This document shows, piece by piece, positions 32,798-44,052 of a stretch of 64,000 nt of DNA. Numbering within the stretch: position 1 is the stretch's first letter; every line of letters begins with the position of its first letter. The notes beneath the pieces are model-generated. The model was not told where the DNA came from and ran no database searches. It saw only the letters and a list, made by a program, of their open reading frames with translations. The DNA is taken from the NCBI GenBank assembly GCA_002812745.2, contig NCSJ02000079.1, forward strand, positions 62,001 through 126,000. The letters are read 5' to 3'. The position numbers were made by a program, and so were the translations under genes. The DNA comes from Scytalidium lignicola. Lineage: Eukaryota > Ascomycota > Leotiomycetes.

Positions 32798-35700
32798 ATG
32801 GCCTGGGAGCACCTTGCCATAAACCGGCCACATTTGGTCTATATCATCCTCGGTGGCTTCACCTCTCTCTTTATGCTCTGCTCCTCCTTCATCAAGGAGA
32901 GACTCTATATTGGCGAAGCCACCGTCGCTACGATCTGCGGTATTATCTTCGGACCCCACGCCGCCAATTTAATCAACCCGTTGACATGGGGCAACACCGA
33001 TCAGATTACGCTCGAGTTCAGCCGGATCGTCCTCGTCGTGCAATGTTTCGCAGTCGGCGTCGAATTGCCCAAGTACTATATGGAGAAGCATTGGCGCAGC
33101 GTCGTCTTCCTTTTGATTCCCGTCATGACCTTTGGCTGGCTGGTTACGAGTCTATTTATCTGGTGGATGATCACTCCACTCTCCTGGTTGGAGAGCCTGT
33201 GTTGTGCAGCCTGCGTCACGGCCACGGACCCTGTGCTCGCTTCATCTGTGGTAGGAAAGGGCAAGTTCGCAAAGAGGGTGCCGAAGCATCTGAGAGATTT
33301 GCTGTCTGCTGAGTCTGGGTGCAACGATGGCATGGCCTTTCCCTTTATTTACCTGGCGTTGTATCTCATTCAGTACAATTTAAGCGCTAAGGAAGTGTCG
33401 TTTCATTGGATTGTCTACACTATCCTGTACGAGTGTATTTTTGGGGCTGTGTATGGGTTCTTGATTGGGTATATTGGACGGCACGGAATCAAGTATGCGG
33501 AGAAACATGATTTGGTCGACCGAGAGAGTTTTCTCGTGTTTTATTTTGTCCTGGCCCTCTTCTGCGCCGGTTCAGGCAGTATTCTCGGAGTCGACGATCT
33601 TCTTGTTGGCTTCACGGCTGGAGTAGGTTTCTCTAATGATGGATGGTTTACTCAAAAGACGGAGGAATCGCACGTCTCTAACGTTATCGATCTCCTTCTC
33701 AACTTGGCATACTTTGTTTACCTCGGCACCATCATTCCCTGGGAGCAATACAACAACACAGCTATTGGTATGTCGCCATGGAGACTCGTTGTCATTGCTA
33801 TCTTTGTCATTCTCTTCCGCAGGATACCTGTCATGCTAGCATTGAAACCGTTGATACCGGATATCAAGACTTGGCGAGAGGCAGTCTTTGCTGGCCATTT
33901 CGGCCCAATTGGTGTTGGCGCTATATTCGTGGCGATTCTAGCTCGGGCAGACCTGGAGACAGAGGGTGGGCCGACGCCGTTGGCATCATATCCCGACCCT
34001 CAAGCACCGAATTATACCATTGTCGCGTTGATCTGGCCCATTACCACTTTCCTCGTCATTTCTTCAATCGTTGTACATGGCTCTTCTATTGCTGTTTTCA
34101 CTCTCGGGAAGCATATCAACACACTCACCCTGACCATGTCCTATACCACGGCAGTGGAAGAAGGCCCATCATGGATGAACAGACTTCCGCGAATCTCCTC
34201 ACAGTCAAGATCTCAAGCCAAGTCGGTAAGCTCTGAAACCGATGCAGATGACCTTAAAGACGTACCTCCTGGAGTACTACCTCCAATTGGAATTCCAGGT
34301 ACCTTCTTACGCAGGCAAAAAGAGGAAGATACCCAATCTCGTCACGGTAGTCGGCCATCATCCACACACGGCCGAAGAAGAAAGAAGAGATGGGACAGTG
34401 GCCTTGGACCGGGTGGCCCTATTACGGAATCCGCCATCTACCCTCAGCACCGCACTAACAGCGAGCTTACATCTGATAGCCTCACACCTGGTGGAAGCTC
34501 CCCCGAAAATGAGAAAAACTTAGAGGATCCCTCTCAAGAACGCAATCTTGGCGAGGTACAAGATGACCCAGAGATGCACAGGATCTTGCACCCAAGGGAA
34601 CCAGCTGGGCGACCAGACCAACACATATCAGATGCCGAACGACACCCAGGGGACGTGGAGGTCTACGAAGAGGGCAATGATATCATCATAGAGGATGAAG
34701 ATGGTGATGTTATAACAACCCAAAAGACACCTCAAGGGGAACAGAGAGAAAAAGATATTGAGAAGTTGAGGAACGAACTTAGGGATGATTTGGAGAATCC
34801 TGGGCTCGGCTATAAGAACTTGAGAAAGAAAGTTAGCGCCTGGAGACACAGGGATGGAAGTGGCGAAGCAGGTCCAAGCAAGCCAAAGGAAAAGAGGCGT
34901 GGACCAGCATTGGCGTATCAATTTGGAAATACAGTAAGTTTATGTTTTTTTTTTGGTAGTTTGATTAACGCACGCTAATATATGTGCCCTAGATTATCGT
35001 TGAGGATGAAGATGGTGAAGTGGTCAAGAAATACGATCTCCCATCCAAAACCGCCGCAAAAATATCCAAAGAAGGAACAAGTGAACAGCCTGTTGAAGCA
35101 AAATCCGCGTGGGGTGGTCTTCTTTCCAAACAACAGCTCCCAGCCGGACCATCACAGAAACAAGAGGAGCCGGGCATTGAATCAGCAGTCATCCAAGGCA
35201 TCAAACGTATGGGAACGTGGTCTGGCTTCGGTCTCGGCCGTGCTGCAGGACCAGGTGATAGCGCACCTAAGGATGAGGATGAAGACGATGACAGACACAT
35301 CCGGTTTATGATCGGTGGTGCAGGAAGACGTCTTACTAAAGATGACTTCTTGAAAGAGTTTCAAAATCTTGATCCAAAAGCCAGATCCGAGTTATTGCAG
35401 AAGAATGAAGATGCGAAGGAGTATAGACCTAGTGAAGAAAGCCGGCAGGACATGGGTCGACACACTTCAAGCCGCCATCAATCACACCCCGCGTCGACTG
35501 GTGCGAAAGATAGTACTGGTGGTGCCAAGAAAGGGTCTAGAGAGGATGAAGATGAGCCTAGCAGCAGCAATAGCAGTGAAGAGCGTGGAAGACGTCGAGA
35601 CTCTGTGACAGCCGTACATCTTGTGCAACGAGATCCGCAAACGGGGAAGACACGACTCCAACCAATTGCCACATCCAACCAAGCTACCACTCAAGAGACT

Positions 35701-35985
35701 CCAGCTGAGAGACGGAGAAGACAATTCGCTTTGAAAGGCGTCGACGACCCTAGCAGTCCAGATTTCGAGCCACGCGGGCGAAGCTTGCAAAAAGACGATG
35801 ACAAAAATGGAGAAAATGGAGAGGAGAAGGAGACTGCCGCAGAAAAGAGGCGGCGCGAAGCAGCGCTTGGAATGAGTGGTGGCACACAGGATGATAGCGA
35901 TGACGACGATACACCACGAGTTCCTCCGCCAGCTGCAAAAAGCAGGGGAATTAGATTTGCGCAGAGTCCTGTTAGAAGAAAGTAA
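32798..35985 (+). CDS. Plasma-membrane Na+(K+)/H+ antiporter, Nha1/Sod2 family
   Basis: Exports Na+ and K+ in exchange for protons, serving salt tolerance and pH control. Exons 32798-34933 and 34993-35985 give 1042 residues. The first 450 residues are a polytopic antiporter core: LVYIILGGFTSLFMLCSS, GEATVATICGIIFGPHAA, ATDPVLASSVVGKGKFA (ion-site TDPV), LLSAESGCNDGMAFPF (conserved Asn-Asp pair), DDLLVGFTAGVGFSNDG and GHFGPIGVGAIFVA. The conserved membrane-proximal stretch TLTMSYTTAVEEGPSWMNRLPR follows, then a hydrophilic tail of nearly 600 residues. Such long tails are typical of fungal Nha1 and carry regulation. The intron lies in the tail at GNT/IIVEDEDGEVV. The tail has repeated IIVEDEDG-like blocks (DIIIEDEDGDVI and IIVEDEDGEVV). 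Confidence 0.93.
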
Positions 35986-36375
35986 GCTGCTTAGGATGGA
36001 GTTCAATTAGATGCTTAATGAGCGAGGCCCATCTGGCATAGGTGCTTGGCGTTAGGTTGCGTGGCTAGATTTGCAGAGCGTTTTATGTATTACAAAAGGG
36101 CATCTGATGTACATACTGTGATGAGACGACTGCATATATCTAATGTTAATGATGTCAAAAATGCTATGAACTTCTCTATTCGAGATAATAATGCTATAAA
36201 TACGTGACCGCTTTTCCTATCATCAAATCACATCATAAAGGTACATAATATCTGATTGAAGAACGCAGTGTGTCCTTTTCTTATGCTTTCGGATAGTGTT
36301 TAACAAATGCAATTCATCCTTCTATATGCCCCTCCCATTCGTGTGGATCATTTAAATGCAACAACAAAATATACA
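35986..36375. other. Convergent intergenic region, antiporter / elg1
   Basis: About 390 AT-rich bases forming the 3' ends of two convergent genes. Nothing else is seen. Confidence 0.6.
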
Positions 36376-39300
36376 CTACCCACTATTCAATCCCTCCGAA
36401 TATTCTCCCGTCATGCTACCTTCTGTAACACTCGACCTCCTACTCCCCGTCATCGTCTTCTGTTCCTGCCTAATTTCCAACAAAGCAGCATCCATCCAGC
36501 TCGGTTCTCCCGTCCTCATCACTAAATGCGGGTTCAGATTCGGACCAAAGTACCTCTCTCTCCTCGTTGTACTTCTCGTCCCGCCTTCTAAAGCCGACAT
36601 TGCGGACCTGGTAGTCCTCATTCTCTTCCCTCGCGCTCCACCTTGGGTTAGGAGGCTGCTTAGGCGATGACGCTCTCGTTGTAACCGCATATCGTAGGAT
36701 ACGATTGAGCGTACGTATGGAGCTAGGTCTAGGGTGATGATGTTCAATGGCCGATCGAATGCTGATGGTTCTAAACTTCCTATGGCATGAAGGGTGGATT
36801 TTTCTGGTTCTGAGACTGGATCGAATGCTAGGCTGAAGTCGTTGCGGTTGAGAGATATGTTTGAAGTTGAGGATTTAGACTTGGCTCTGATCACGTCCGT
36901 AATTGATTCATCGTTCATAGCACTTAAGTGGCTTGCAATATCCTTGCCGTTTAGAGCGATTTGCTTTTCTTGAAGGGATTCCCGGGCCTGGGATTTCAAC
37001 CATATAGACATATCGATGCGTATATCATCGTAGAACACTCGGGGTGATGCTTCTAGCAACCCATAACCGAGTATATAATCTTCACGAGACTTGCTCGACA
37101 GAGGAGGTAAACTGACATCTAGAGCTTCCTAGTTGAGGGTTAACAGTTTTATTCATACGTTTATCGCATATGATCGTACCTTATTATCTGGCGCGAAATA
37201 AGAGCCAGATAGAATATCGGAGTCACTCATGGTCCGAGTAAAATCCTCATACATACTCAGATCAGATCCTAGATCTGCATGCGGACGGGATGGTATAGCA
37301 TCGGCCCAAGTAACAATATCTAAGGTTTCATGCCAGTCCCCGACATCTAAACCCCAACCGTCAAGAGCTTCACGCATTCTCTCACTTTCTAAATGCTGCC
37401 CAGTGTGTTGGAAATCTCTACACAACCAGCCCATACCAGTCTGATAGGTATCTTGGCTGATTACGCGGATAGTGTCTCCGTGATCATCAACGTCACTACC
37501 ACGAGGCCATCTAGGATAGAACCAGCCCAAACCTCCTTTACAATCTCCAACCGCAAATTGACACCAGAAATTCAACTCTGAGATTGAAGCCCGAAGGTCC
37601 ATCTTCCGACTTTCATAGAGCGCCTCTACAGCCTTTCGGCGAATCAGGTGGCCTTCATTAGCAGCTACTAGGAGCAAGTAATCTACTGCAAGATTGACTG
37701 GGGGTGAGTTAAATCGAATAATGGCATGTAGCGACAACGCTTGGAAAGGTACAGCTGACTCATTGTTGCATGTCATAATAATAGGACGCTTAGACTGAGA
37801 TATCATGGATATAATCGTTGCCCAGAATTGTTTATCTTCCTCGTATAGGACGTCAACTTCCTCAAGAAGGATCAAAGATTGTTTTTGTTGTTTCTGCTGC
37901 TTCGCAGAGAACCCCTTATCGTTTCGTTTTCCGGCAGCAGGATTAGTGGGCTTAAGCTTTGATACCGTGCGGTCTTTCTTCTTGAAGAACGAGTTCATAG
38001 TCCCTTGACGACCGGTCCTGAGATCATCTGCAAGAGCATCAGAGATCCGGTTTGTATCATCGTCTTCTGCAGACCTCTGTAATACATCATGGGATTGCTG
38101 GACAAGGTGATTACGCGTCATATCTCCAACCTTTTCCAAGACGTCCTTGCCACTGCGCCTACTATTTGGGCTAATTTCGAAGACCTCAAATCCAAGCTCT
38201 TTGGCTACAGCATATACTGCCGCAGTTTTACCACAGCCATGTGGTCCACTTATGACGACAGCATTGGTTAACCTTGCTGGATCTTTCGAGCTTTTAGCTA
38301 AAGCATCCCCCATTCTGATGAGGGTCTTTTTATGTAAGCTGTCACCCCCTTGTGGCAAATCTATGTCTTCTGGGTCTGAAATCTCGTCCATATAATTATC
38401 TTCTTCGTCACTTGATATGATAAAGCCCTCAAGATCCCTACATTTCCGTTTCCGCTTGCCAGACTTCTCAGACTTTGCGGTTCCGGAACGTCTCGAAGAC
38501 GAACTCGACTGACTAGATTGCTTATCTCCAGATCCGGTATCGACAGATGTCACTGTTAATCTTTCTAGCCATTCTTTTAGTAATAACGCTTCCTTCCCAC
38601 TCTGAAGCACATCGCTTGCACATTTTGGAGCGTACTTCTGCGTCCAGCACTGTGTCTCGCATTGACACTTATCGAAAGCAGATAATGAAGTAGCTATTGA
38701 GTCAAAGGCTTTAAACAGTGCTGAATGCGCTCTAGAATGTGGAGGCCCCTCTTGTTGCAATTCGTCTTCACTAAGACTGTTATCTGCGGCTCTAGTAGTG
38801 GAAAACTTTGCGTGAAGCTGTTTTCGTACGGGTTGTTGAAGAACACGACCTGATTCGAAATGTTTTTCTGGAACACGAAGGCAAGCTGGCGGAGGAGTAA
38901 ATGTATCTGTTTCGATATGCTTTTCCTCTTCAATCAAAGCACACAATTTTGTTTTGATGGAAAAGCTGTTGAGAATATCTTCATTAGCTAAAACTTCTAC
39001 GGCTTGATATTTGGATTTCTTAATATCTGATAAAGTCATATTCGTGTTGCTATAAGGATAAGGTCGCTCAATTGATTCATATCCATGAATATGAACCATG
39101 CCCTGCCATGGCCAGGCAGGTTCGATAGCTCCAGGGAATTTCATGGTTTTGTGAGCATTTCCAAAAACCAAGAACGGTCCAGCCGGCTTGGACAAGGAAC
39201 GTTGAATTTCTGGGGCTTTATTCGATGGTGAGATAGTAGTGTCCAACGGCTTAGGCTGCTCGTCATTCGTCTTAGGAGGAATAAGTGGTTTTGGAGCAAT

Positions 39301-40216
39301 CTTGCCCAGGAAGAATGGGTGTGTAGTTTTTGAAGTTGCAAATGATGAGGTTGTCTTGGGGGAAGGCTTTGTTTCGGGTTTCATCTCTAATGTAGGTTTT
39401 CCACTCAGACTCTTCACGATCTGATCTATCCGTATCCCTAATGTGCCAGAGAGCCTCTGATCTTGACCGTACCGAATAGTGACAATGAGTGTCTTTGGTT
39501 TCTTGCCGCGAGGTGTGGGCTTCTTAAAATTGTTGCACGATTGTGCGAATTTTTTGGGTGGTGAACCGATCGTGCCCGTTTTAGTATTGAGAAGTAGGAT
39601 CTTGCGGGGCTTGGTAGCGGTGGATGGTTCACCTAAGTCCTGATGGCTTGCATCATCATTTTGTCCAGACACAGTTGTTGGTGGAGCTTCAACATCAGTC
39701 GTGATTCCCTGGTCTTCTACAACACTGGGAGATTGAGATAATTCATCTCCTTCCGCGTCAGATGATCGTGGGTTCTTTGTGCCAGCGCCGTTCAAGTTAT
39801 CCAGAGCCCCAATATTGTCTGAAGCTGCAAAAACTTGTTCTATATCTCCAGCACCTGGTGAATCGGTTCTCTGTCTTTTTCTGCGTCCATCGTTTGGGTC
39901 CACCTCGAGTTGGGCTTCTAGACTATTGGTTGTAGTTACAGTTGGGTTTGGAGCCAATACCTCCACAGCCAGTCTTGTGCTCGAACTGATTTTTGAACTG
40001 TCATTTTCGACCGGTATTGGGCTCTTCTTCTCAGGACCTGGTGGGTTTTCTTTCTTCGATCGTTCTAAAGATCCTCCTAAACCAATGTCAATTGGTACCA
40101 GTTTTCACCCAAGCAATATATACACAGTAAAACTTACTAGATTTATCAAAGAATGGATGGATTGGTTTTCTCTCCTCATTCAACTCCGCCATAGTTTTGG
40201 AAACAAGAACAGCCAT
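36376..40216 (-). CDS. elg1: Elg1/ATAD5-type PCNA-unloading clamp-loader subunit
   Basis: Large subunit of the alternative RFC complex that takes PCNA off DNA after replication. Exons 40216-40138, 40076-37180 and 37128-36376 give 1242 residues. The disordered N-terminal half carries HPFF motifs (IHPFFDK at 19-25, THPFFLGK at 278-285). The RFC-like box WTQKYAPKCASDVLQ precedes the AAA ATPase: Walker A GPHGCGKT (637-644), EVFEISPNSRRSGKDVLEKVGD and Walker B LILLEEVD (761-768), then IIMTCNN. Between Walker A and B lies Q-GT-M-NS-FF (717-724) followed by KKKD, a full-consensus PCNA-interaction box. The first exon gives MAVLVSKTMAELNEERKPIH; a later in-frame ATG at 40192 is possible. It shares a 414-bp divergent promoter with utp8. 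Confidence 0.92.
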
Positions 40217-40630
40217 GTGTCTTAAATGATGGCAGTCTGGCCTCCACTAAACGCGAGCTTCACGCGTTCTTCAATGCCATAACCACATGCACCAAGCCCT
40301 GAATAGCAGTAGTTGTGATTTTCTTTTGTCCAACTCTCAATTCAGAGGGCCAATCAATAAACCCATATAACCATATCCAAAAAAAATATCCAAATAAAAC
40401 CACACTTCATGAAATGGAGACGATTAGCTGAATTTGAACCACGGGCTCGTGCATTCGGGAACCGCGTTGTCGCGATTTGAGCTTAATGACGAAGGTTGCC
40501 GTAGTTAGCGTCTTCACCCCTGCTCTTAACTTTTCTGATAGGAAATATTTTTGGTGCTCGCAAGACCAACCTCTTCAAAAGGGCAAGCAAAAGGCACCAA
40601 GGCGCAGCTTCTATAAGAAAATCCCACAAG
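40217..40630. promoter_or_regulatory. Bidirectional promoter region, elg1 / utp8
   Basis: 414 bases separate two start codons on opposite strands, so both promoters must overlap or abut here. No specific site stands out. Confidence 0.6.
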
Positions 40631-43418
40631 ATGTCTTCTAGATTGACCCTACAAAAGCCTTATGTTGTGGCTTCTCTGCCACGTCCAGTCGATTCCAATG
40701 GGAGATATGTAGTCGGAGAAGTTTATGGTTGTGCGCCAGGTTCGAAGAAGAGAAAAAAGGTCCGAATTGGCGGTAGGAGTAGATGGAGAAGGGGTTTCTC
40801 TATACGATGTGAGCTATATGAAGGAACTATATTGAGTAAAGCTAATTAATTAATAGATACCTACATCAAGAATGATTACTTCCTATGCGCTTCCACCACA
40901 ATCTTCATTCACCTGCGCTCCATGTTCGATCAGATTGCGGGTTAGTAAGAATAAGATTGATCGAAGAACATATGTTTCGGCAAAAGCACCAGATGCACAA
41001 ATTACGCTTTTTCAGGATTTCACTCAAGGCACAGACGCTACAGAGCCTTCAAAAGTGGTTCGCAGACTAGCAAAATCGCAAGAGCCGGCTGTGATTTTCA
41101 TAGGCGCCGTTGCTGCATCCTTCCCAGATTATGAGAGCCAAGATCTAATACTGGTGAAAGAGGATGGAGAGATACGATGCTTGGATGGTGATAAACTACA
41201 AGACAAGTGGATATCTCCAACTGGTGCTCTTGGTAACCAGATTCAGGACTCCAAGGGTACTAAAGTCGAGTATGCATGCCTTACAAATGCCGTCACGGCA
41301 AGTCGTGGGATTTTGAAGAACCGCAGTGATGTTTTCGCCACCTTCCCCCAGGAAATATCAGAATCTGGTTTTAATCCAGACCTACTTGTCCTCATTACCA
41401 AGTCATTTAGGAAAACTGTTGGGGTCTGGACACTGCACGTCATCTCTTTCCCTAGAAAATCCGCAACTCGTCTAAATGGATTGAAGCATTCTGTGGAATC
41501 CTTGATTACTATGGATTTGCCTGGGGATATATCACATGGCGGTCAAAACTTTTCTTTTATGATTCATCCTTCTACTGGCTGTGTTCAAGTTCTTTCTGGA
41601 AATACAATGACTACCTTCGATCTTACGGAAAGCCTGCCAAAAGAGCAATCCCAAATATATTCCCCAGGTGCTAATTCATTTTTACGTTTATCGAACGCGT
41701 CCGTCATGTTTTCCTCCGATAGTTCGATAAGCATTTGCAATCCGAAATTCCAGTCTATACTTGCAACAGTTGATTTAGGCTCCGTTATCAGCTCCGAGAT
41801 TTCAGCAAAAAAGCGAAGGTCCCTAGATGACCGAGAAACGCTCTCAAAATGCAATCTTTCCAGCTATTTCCCAAAGCTAGGAATTGCAGTAGGAATAACT
41901 AAAAATGACCTTTTCGCAATACAGCTTGAGGTCCCAGATGAAAACCAGCACAGAGCTTTAGCTGGGAGTTTATTAATCGATTCGCTAGGCTGTGCAGCAC
42001 CTAAACCGGTTCAACAGAAGAGTGAAGCACGAAAAGATATTATCCCTCCCATTCCATTGAAGTCAGTAGAGTCATACATCGACTCGTTTACAGGTGGGGA
42101 GAGTGCCTGGGCAGAGCGTATAGAAGACACAGAAAAATATTTTCAAGAACGAAATGCGGCTGGCTTCGAAGATGCCATGGCCAAAAAGCTAGGTATTAGT
42201 GCCTTGGTCAACGGCGATGTGGCTCCTAATTCCAGTTTTACCGCTGCCACCGTCGACCCGCGTTGGATTTTTTACGCCTTGAGCAGAATATTTACATGGG
42301 ACCGGACCGAAACTGGACAATACCGCCTTAACGTCTCGTTCTATCCAATACATATTTTCTTCTGGCTTCTTGATACAGGAAGTATGACTGTGGCCAATAT
42401 TGAGACAGCGTTGAGAAAGGAGATCAGATCATCTCATGTGGACTCGATACCTCCTGGTGAGCTGGTACGCGCTATTTCTGAGATCGACCCCGAACTAGAT
42501 CTCCTCCTTGGACTTATCGTAAAGAATTATCTTGGAGCAGCAGAACTCCTTCATGCCATCAAACATTTAATGGAGAATCTAGGATTGCTCGGAGAGGAAC
42601 GAATTCTAAAGCTCTTGACCAATGGTGTCCAAGCAGAAATAGAAGACAGTAAACTCGATGCAGAAGTAGAAAGGCTTGAGGCGGAAGCAGAAGAGGACTT
42701 GCGGATGGCAGAATACCAGTTAGGCCCTGGATCAAACGTTAGAGAAAATGCGTTGGGAGTAGCTCTAGCAAAGCTTCACAAATGCCCCGCGAACAACATC
42801 GTCAGCGCCCTCCAAACTATGATGACAAGCCAAGAAATTGTCTCTCTGATTATTCTATTAAGATCTGAGCTCGCGAGAGGAGCATGGACGTCGAGATACT
42901 TTGATGATGATCAGTCCGTCTATATCGGTGATGACGCCGATCTCTCGGATAATTCAATAATCCTCATCTCGGGCCTGCTCAATAATTGTGTTGATGCCAT
43001 CGGCGCTGGAGGATGGTTGACTGGGGATGTAGGGCTCATTGGCGATCACTTTGAGGCGGAAGACCTGATAGCTGGGCTGAAACTCGAAGTCAGTGCGGCT
43101 CTAGAAGGCCTTCAAGAAGCAGCCATGTTGAAGGGTTTGACTGCGGAGATGGTGCGATATGGTGGAGAGGTTCAGAAGGCCATGCCTCGCTACATCAATG
43201 ACTCTGATGGTTCAAAGAGAAGGAAGACCAAGCAGCCCATAACTCTACCCTCAGATCCAGACCTGGCGATGCTACCTATCGGATTGAAGGCAGAACAACA
43301 TGTGCCACTCATTAAAATTGCCAGCGGAGGAGAAATAGTGAAGCGAACAGCGAGAGATATTGGTCAACTCAAGAGTAAAAAGGTCGGGAAGTATTCTCGG
43401 GAGCGCATTATTCTATAG
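40631..43418 (+). CDS. utp8: U3 snoRNP (t-UTP) subunit Utp8, frame broken by an A run
   Basis: Nucleolar factor of the t-UTP group, needed for rDNA transcription and 18S rRNA processing; yeast Utp8 also takes part in tRNA export. Exons 40631-40808 and 40857-43418. As printed, exon 1 runs GSKKRKKVRIGGRS and ends in a stop beyond the splice site. With the A run at 40753-40758 read as five instead of six, it becomes GSKKRKRSELAVGVDGEGV and joins in phase 0 through a 48-nt intron to IPTSRMITSYALPPQSSFTC. That is the expected family start and gives 912 residues. The body has a beta-propeller-like N-terminal half (EDGEIRCLDGDKL, GCVQVLSGNTMTTFDL) and a helical, acidic C-terminal half, ending with basic VGKYSRERIIL. 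The indel is more likely a sequencing error than a mutation in an essential gene. Confidence 0.85.
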
Positions 43419-44052
43419 GACCAATACATTGGCCAGCCTTCAGCGCTGCCCGCCGATAATCGATAATTAGTTTCATGCATATGCAGACCACTCACTACTG
43501 TAACTCTGTAACTGTTGTACAGCCTCGCGTCTTGTATCTCGTGCAATCCGCTCCTATAGAAGTCATCGCAGCAGCACGCCAGCACGCCTCATGTGTGGAA
43601 GGGGGCTCCAGCAGTGCCTCAGTACGTGGTTGTGCAGCTGGCGATTGTGTGGCAGAAGAAGCCGAATCAGACCCTGGAACATGCGCGCTGCGCCACTCGC
43701 CCGAAAAAGTGTGTGGCTGCCCTAGACCAAGCTGGTCCCAATCGAAAGGCCCTTGGGAGGGGCCACTGAGGGGGTTTGGATCCCCACCTCGGTCTGCGCT
43801 CTGCGACGTCACAGTTCCCCAATTGCTACCTGATATCCAGTTTTACAGCCTTGTTTTCTCCTAGTTACAAAGCTAAATAATTTCTATCATCTCCCATTGT
43901 TTTAGTATTTAGTATCGTTATCATTATCATCTCTTACTTTAATCTCTGAACCAACCAGTTGAGCAAGTGAACAAGTCAGAAGTGTTTAAGCGCCATGCGT
44001 CTGGTATTCTAAAGCAGTGATTGCTGAGCACCTACATCGAGAGTAACGAGAA
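43419..44052. other. Intergenic region, utp8 / DUF8035 gene
   Basis: 634 bases. Overlapping frames at 43475-43864 (+) and 43495-43812 (-) lack domain character. The AT- and pyrimidine-rich end after 43860 looks like the promoter of the next gene. Confidence 0.55.

Noticed and set aside
40425..40480. tRNA-like sequence on the minus strand (GGTTCAAATTC resembling a B box)
   Set aside because: No matching A box and no cloverleaf acceptor pairing could be drawn; the region is the elg1/utp8 promoter.
43475..43864. 129-codon frame after utp8
   Set aside because: An antisense frame of similar length is open across it and no family features are present.
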